NCBI RefSeq assembly: GCF_030052815.1
Contig: NC_079510.1
Location: forward strand, 46,900,725 to 46,964,724
Direction: 5' to 3'
Source of the DNA: Hevea brasiliensis
Taxonomy: Eukaryota; Streptophyta; Magnoliopsida; Malpighiales; Euphorbiaceae
DNA length: 64,000 nt
Below the pieces are notes generated by a model. It made no database searches. It was not told where the DNA came from and was given only the letters and a program-made list of their open reading frames with translations. Below are positions 62,134 through 64,000 of this stretch, piece after piece; within the stretch, counting starts at the first letter, position 1; each line of letters opens with the position of its first letter. The translations under genes and the position numbers were made by a program.

Positions 62134-62832
62134 TATACAAGCAACATAAATTCAACAAGTACCTGAATATGTGAAATTGTGAAAGTATATTGCTTATTAA
62201 TTATGTGAGAGTGTTGACGTAGGTCTCTCGTGGCCTTAAATCTCAAATCTTCAGCATAGCTACTGGGTTCCAGAACTGTGTCAGGAATAGCCATTCGACC
62301 TTCAAGCATGTTCACAACTTCGGACATGGTAGGTCTAATTGTAGGCGATGCATTTGTGTCCAAAAGGACTGCTTTAACCACAGTTACCGCTTGTTTTTGG
62401 CTGACCTCTGACTTCAATGTCTCATCAACAAGCTACATCAAATGATTAGATTATTAACTTTGCACTACAGCCAGATAATTAATTAGTTAATACAGTTATA
62501 ATAATTGCAGATAATCATCACCATTGAGCTGAAATGTTGTAGTCACTAAACGGTCAGAGAATCATATAAACCTATGATCTTTCATTTAAATCACACATAT
62601 TATTTTGACATCTGAAAGAAAAGATATTCCAGTTTCGGAATTCTATTAAACCAGGGACATGTCTAACTTATGTTTTCTGTTTAATGCAAAAAAGCATTTA
62701 CCCTTTTTTTGCCCCGTTTTCCTGGTAAATAGCCTCTCACCAAAGAACTCTCAGTACAATAAAAATAAGGCCTGATGCTCCCCCAACAACTATGGCAACA
62801 GTACGGACAGTTAACTTCTTTTGAACACTTGA
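62133..62832 (-). pseudogene. Relic of another LRR-malectin RLK: membrane exon and last kinase exon
   Basis: Minus strand. A membrane exon at about 62706-62832 reads LTVRTVAIVVGGASGLIFIV followed by an in-frame TGA where the family has Trp. A last kinase exon at about 62160-62434 reads [20 protein letters not shown] and VVNMLEGR. The four kinase exons that should lie between them (glycine loop, lysine, HRD, DFG, APE) are absent, so a deletion removed them. The tail differs from genes C, D and E (MAIPDTVLEPSSYAEDLRF), so this relic represents a more distant paralogue. Confidence 0.8.
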
Positions 62833-62861
62833 ACAAAGTTGCAAAGCATTAAATTAGAAAT

Positions 62862-62955
62862 TTTTTTTTTTTTTTACATAATTGGTTCCAACAGGAATCC
62901 GAACTCAAGACCTTTTGAAGACGACTTTAGTTCTACTAAACTAAAACTCATTGGT
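62862..62955 (-). mobile_element. Short tRNA-derived SINE
   Basis: On the minus strand: a degenerate A-box (TAGTTTAGTAG), a good B-box (AGTTCGGATTCC) about 40 bases further, and a poly(A) tail (T-run at 62860-62875). A possible 7-base target duplication, AATTAGA, flanks it (about 62852 and 62956). It lies next to the relic membrane exon. Confidence 0.6.
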
Positions 62956-62962
62956 AATTAGA

Positions 62963-63348
62963 TTTGAGTTTAGTAAAACAAGGAAATGGAATTTCTAAGT
63001 GAGCCAAATATGTCAGAAAAGTTAAATCCGAATCAATCACATATGCAGCTCAAAGCTCTAATAAGGCTTCATTTGAGCTTCAATTTGATTGAAGACCGAA
63101 ACAAGTTATCCTATTTCGGATCTTAGAAACAATTGATCGATAGATAGTAATTTAGGATGCTCAAAATAGACATTTCATTTTCCTGGCAACCAAACTTCAA
63201 ACAAACATGTTTAATAAGTTAATCACACATCAAAATTTCTGTTTCCTAGATTATTTCACATGAAGAGAATTATGTTACAACAACATAAATTAAACAAGCA
63301 CCTGAACCATATGAAATTTCGAAACTCTCTTGCTTATTGAACATAACA
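62963..63348. other. 3' flank of gene E
   Basis: AT-rich spacer; the last about 70 bases match the 3' flank of gene D (44055-44124). No other feature seen. Confidence 0.6.
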
Positions 63349-64000
63349 CTAGTATGAAAGTGGCGAAGTTTCACTGACGTCAAAACTTATGGACTCATGA
63401 TTAACTGGGTAGAGATCATGAGCAGATGTAGTGGAAGATCCAATCCCTGTACTATCAGACATAAAAATAGGTGCATGGCTTGTGCTGGAACCATCGTGTG
63501 ACGTTTGCTGGCAATGATCCTTGATGGGAAATCGCAGGCCATCAGCGTAAATGTTAGGATCAGATACCACTTCCTTAATGCTCGTTTGTCCTTCAAGCAT
63601 ACTCAGAGCAGCTGACATTGTAGGCCTTATCATTGGTGATGCATTCGTGCACAAAAGAGCCACATTAAGCATCCTTTCAGCCTCTTCCACGTTGAATTCA
63701 GATTCCAACCTTGGGTCCACTATCTCCATTAAATTTCCTTTTTGTTGTAAAATAAAGGCCTGAAACAGACAAGCCCCAAAAAAAGGTGATTAACCTTAAA
63801 ATATCTAACCAAACCAAACATTCCAAGTTAAAGCATACAGAACTGAAATGCAATTGAAATCTATGATAGCAAGATACAGTATTGTTAAAGTTTACCCAGT
63901 CAAGAAGACAAACAGCCTCATTTTTCGGCCTGTAACTGGCATTGCTCCTTCCACTGACAATTTCCAGAGCAACAACCCCAAAGCTGTAAACATCTGCCTT
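63349..64000 (-). CDS. Gene E: LRR-malectin receptor-like kinase, last two kinase exons; rest off the right edge
   Basis: The last exon is 63349-63759 (411 nt, one codon shorter than in C and D) and ends with TAG at 63349-63351. It reads [40 protein letters not shown] and a Ser/Thr-rich tail ending SETSPLSY. The previous exon starts from its donor side at 63896 and runs off the window at 64000; it encodes [20 protein letters not shown] and LLDW, kinase subdomains IX-X. Both exons and the 3' flank are closest to gene D. No lesion is visible, but the catalytic exons, membrane and ectodomain lie outside. Confidence 0.88.

Overview
The window is nuclear DNA of a flowering plant, most likely a eudicot. 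The evidence is short exons with GT-AG introns, very AT-rich introns and intergenic DNA, plant-type retroelements (RTE and L1 LINEs, Ty3/gypsy LTR elements, tRNA-derived SINEs), and receptor kinases of the plant-only LRR-RLK VIII-2 (LRR plus malectin) type. A member of the Euphorbiaceae or a relative is my guess, not something the sequence proves.

All recognisable host genes lie on the minus strand and form a tandem array of one family, so 5' ends are at higher coordinates. Gene A (88-5459) has its ectodomain and membrane exon in the window; its kinase lies beyond the left edge. Gene B (6961-26069) is a pseudogene whose first intron has grown to about 11.5 kb through nested retroelements. A small relic (26.6-27.1 kb) follows. 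Gene C (28368-42577) and gene D (44125-51831) can be rebuilt exon by exon into uninterrupted reading frames of 1,031 and 1,013 residues. From 54.7 to 62.8 kb there are broken tail fragments and duplicated flanking DNA. Gene E (63349 to the right edge) shows only its last two kinase exons. Each complete gene has a signal-peptide exon, an N-terminal cap exon, about twelve 63-72 nt LRR exons, two short linker exons, two malectin exons, a membrane exon and five kinase exons.

Mobile DNA makes up much of the rest. Gene B intron 1 holds an RTE-type LINE that is split by an Athila-like Ty3/gypsy element. That element has lost RT, RNase H and the integrase core and keeps an in-frame protease/integrase-tail fusion. 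An intron of gene C between the membrane and kinase exons holds a small LTR element with no pol, which is itself split by a second RTE LINE. Gene D keeps the corresponding empty site. A 5'-truncated L1 sits just upstream of gene D, with the empty site upstream of gene C. A 2.58-kb solo LTR lies at 57.8-60.4 kb, and two SINEs were found.

The encoded proteins are expected to be plasma-membrane receptor kinases that read an extracellular signal through LRR and malectin domains and signal through an RD-type Ser/Thr kinase. The array looks like a birth-and-death cluster: complete copies, recent duplicates (C, D, E) and decayed copies side by side. I saw no rRNA, tRNA, CRISPR array or bacterial-type system. 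The most unusual points are a conserved, phase-compatible extra 5' coding exon in C and D, a shifted splice donor in C, a shared GC-AG intron in A and B, and the gene-poor LTR element with a coiled-coil/acidic reading frame.
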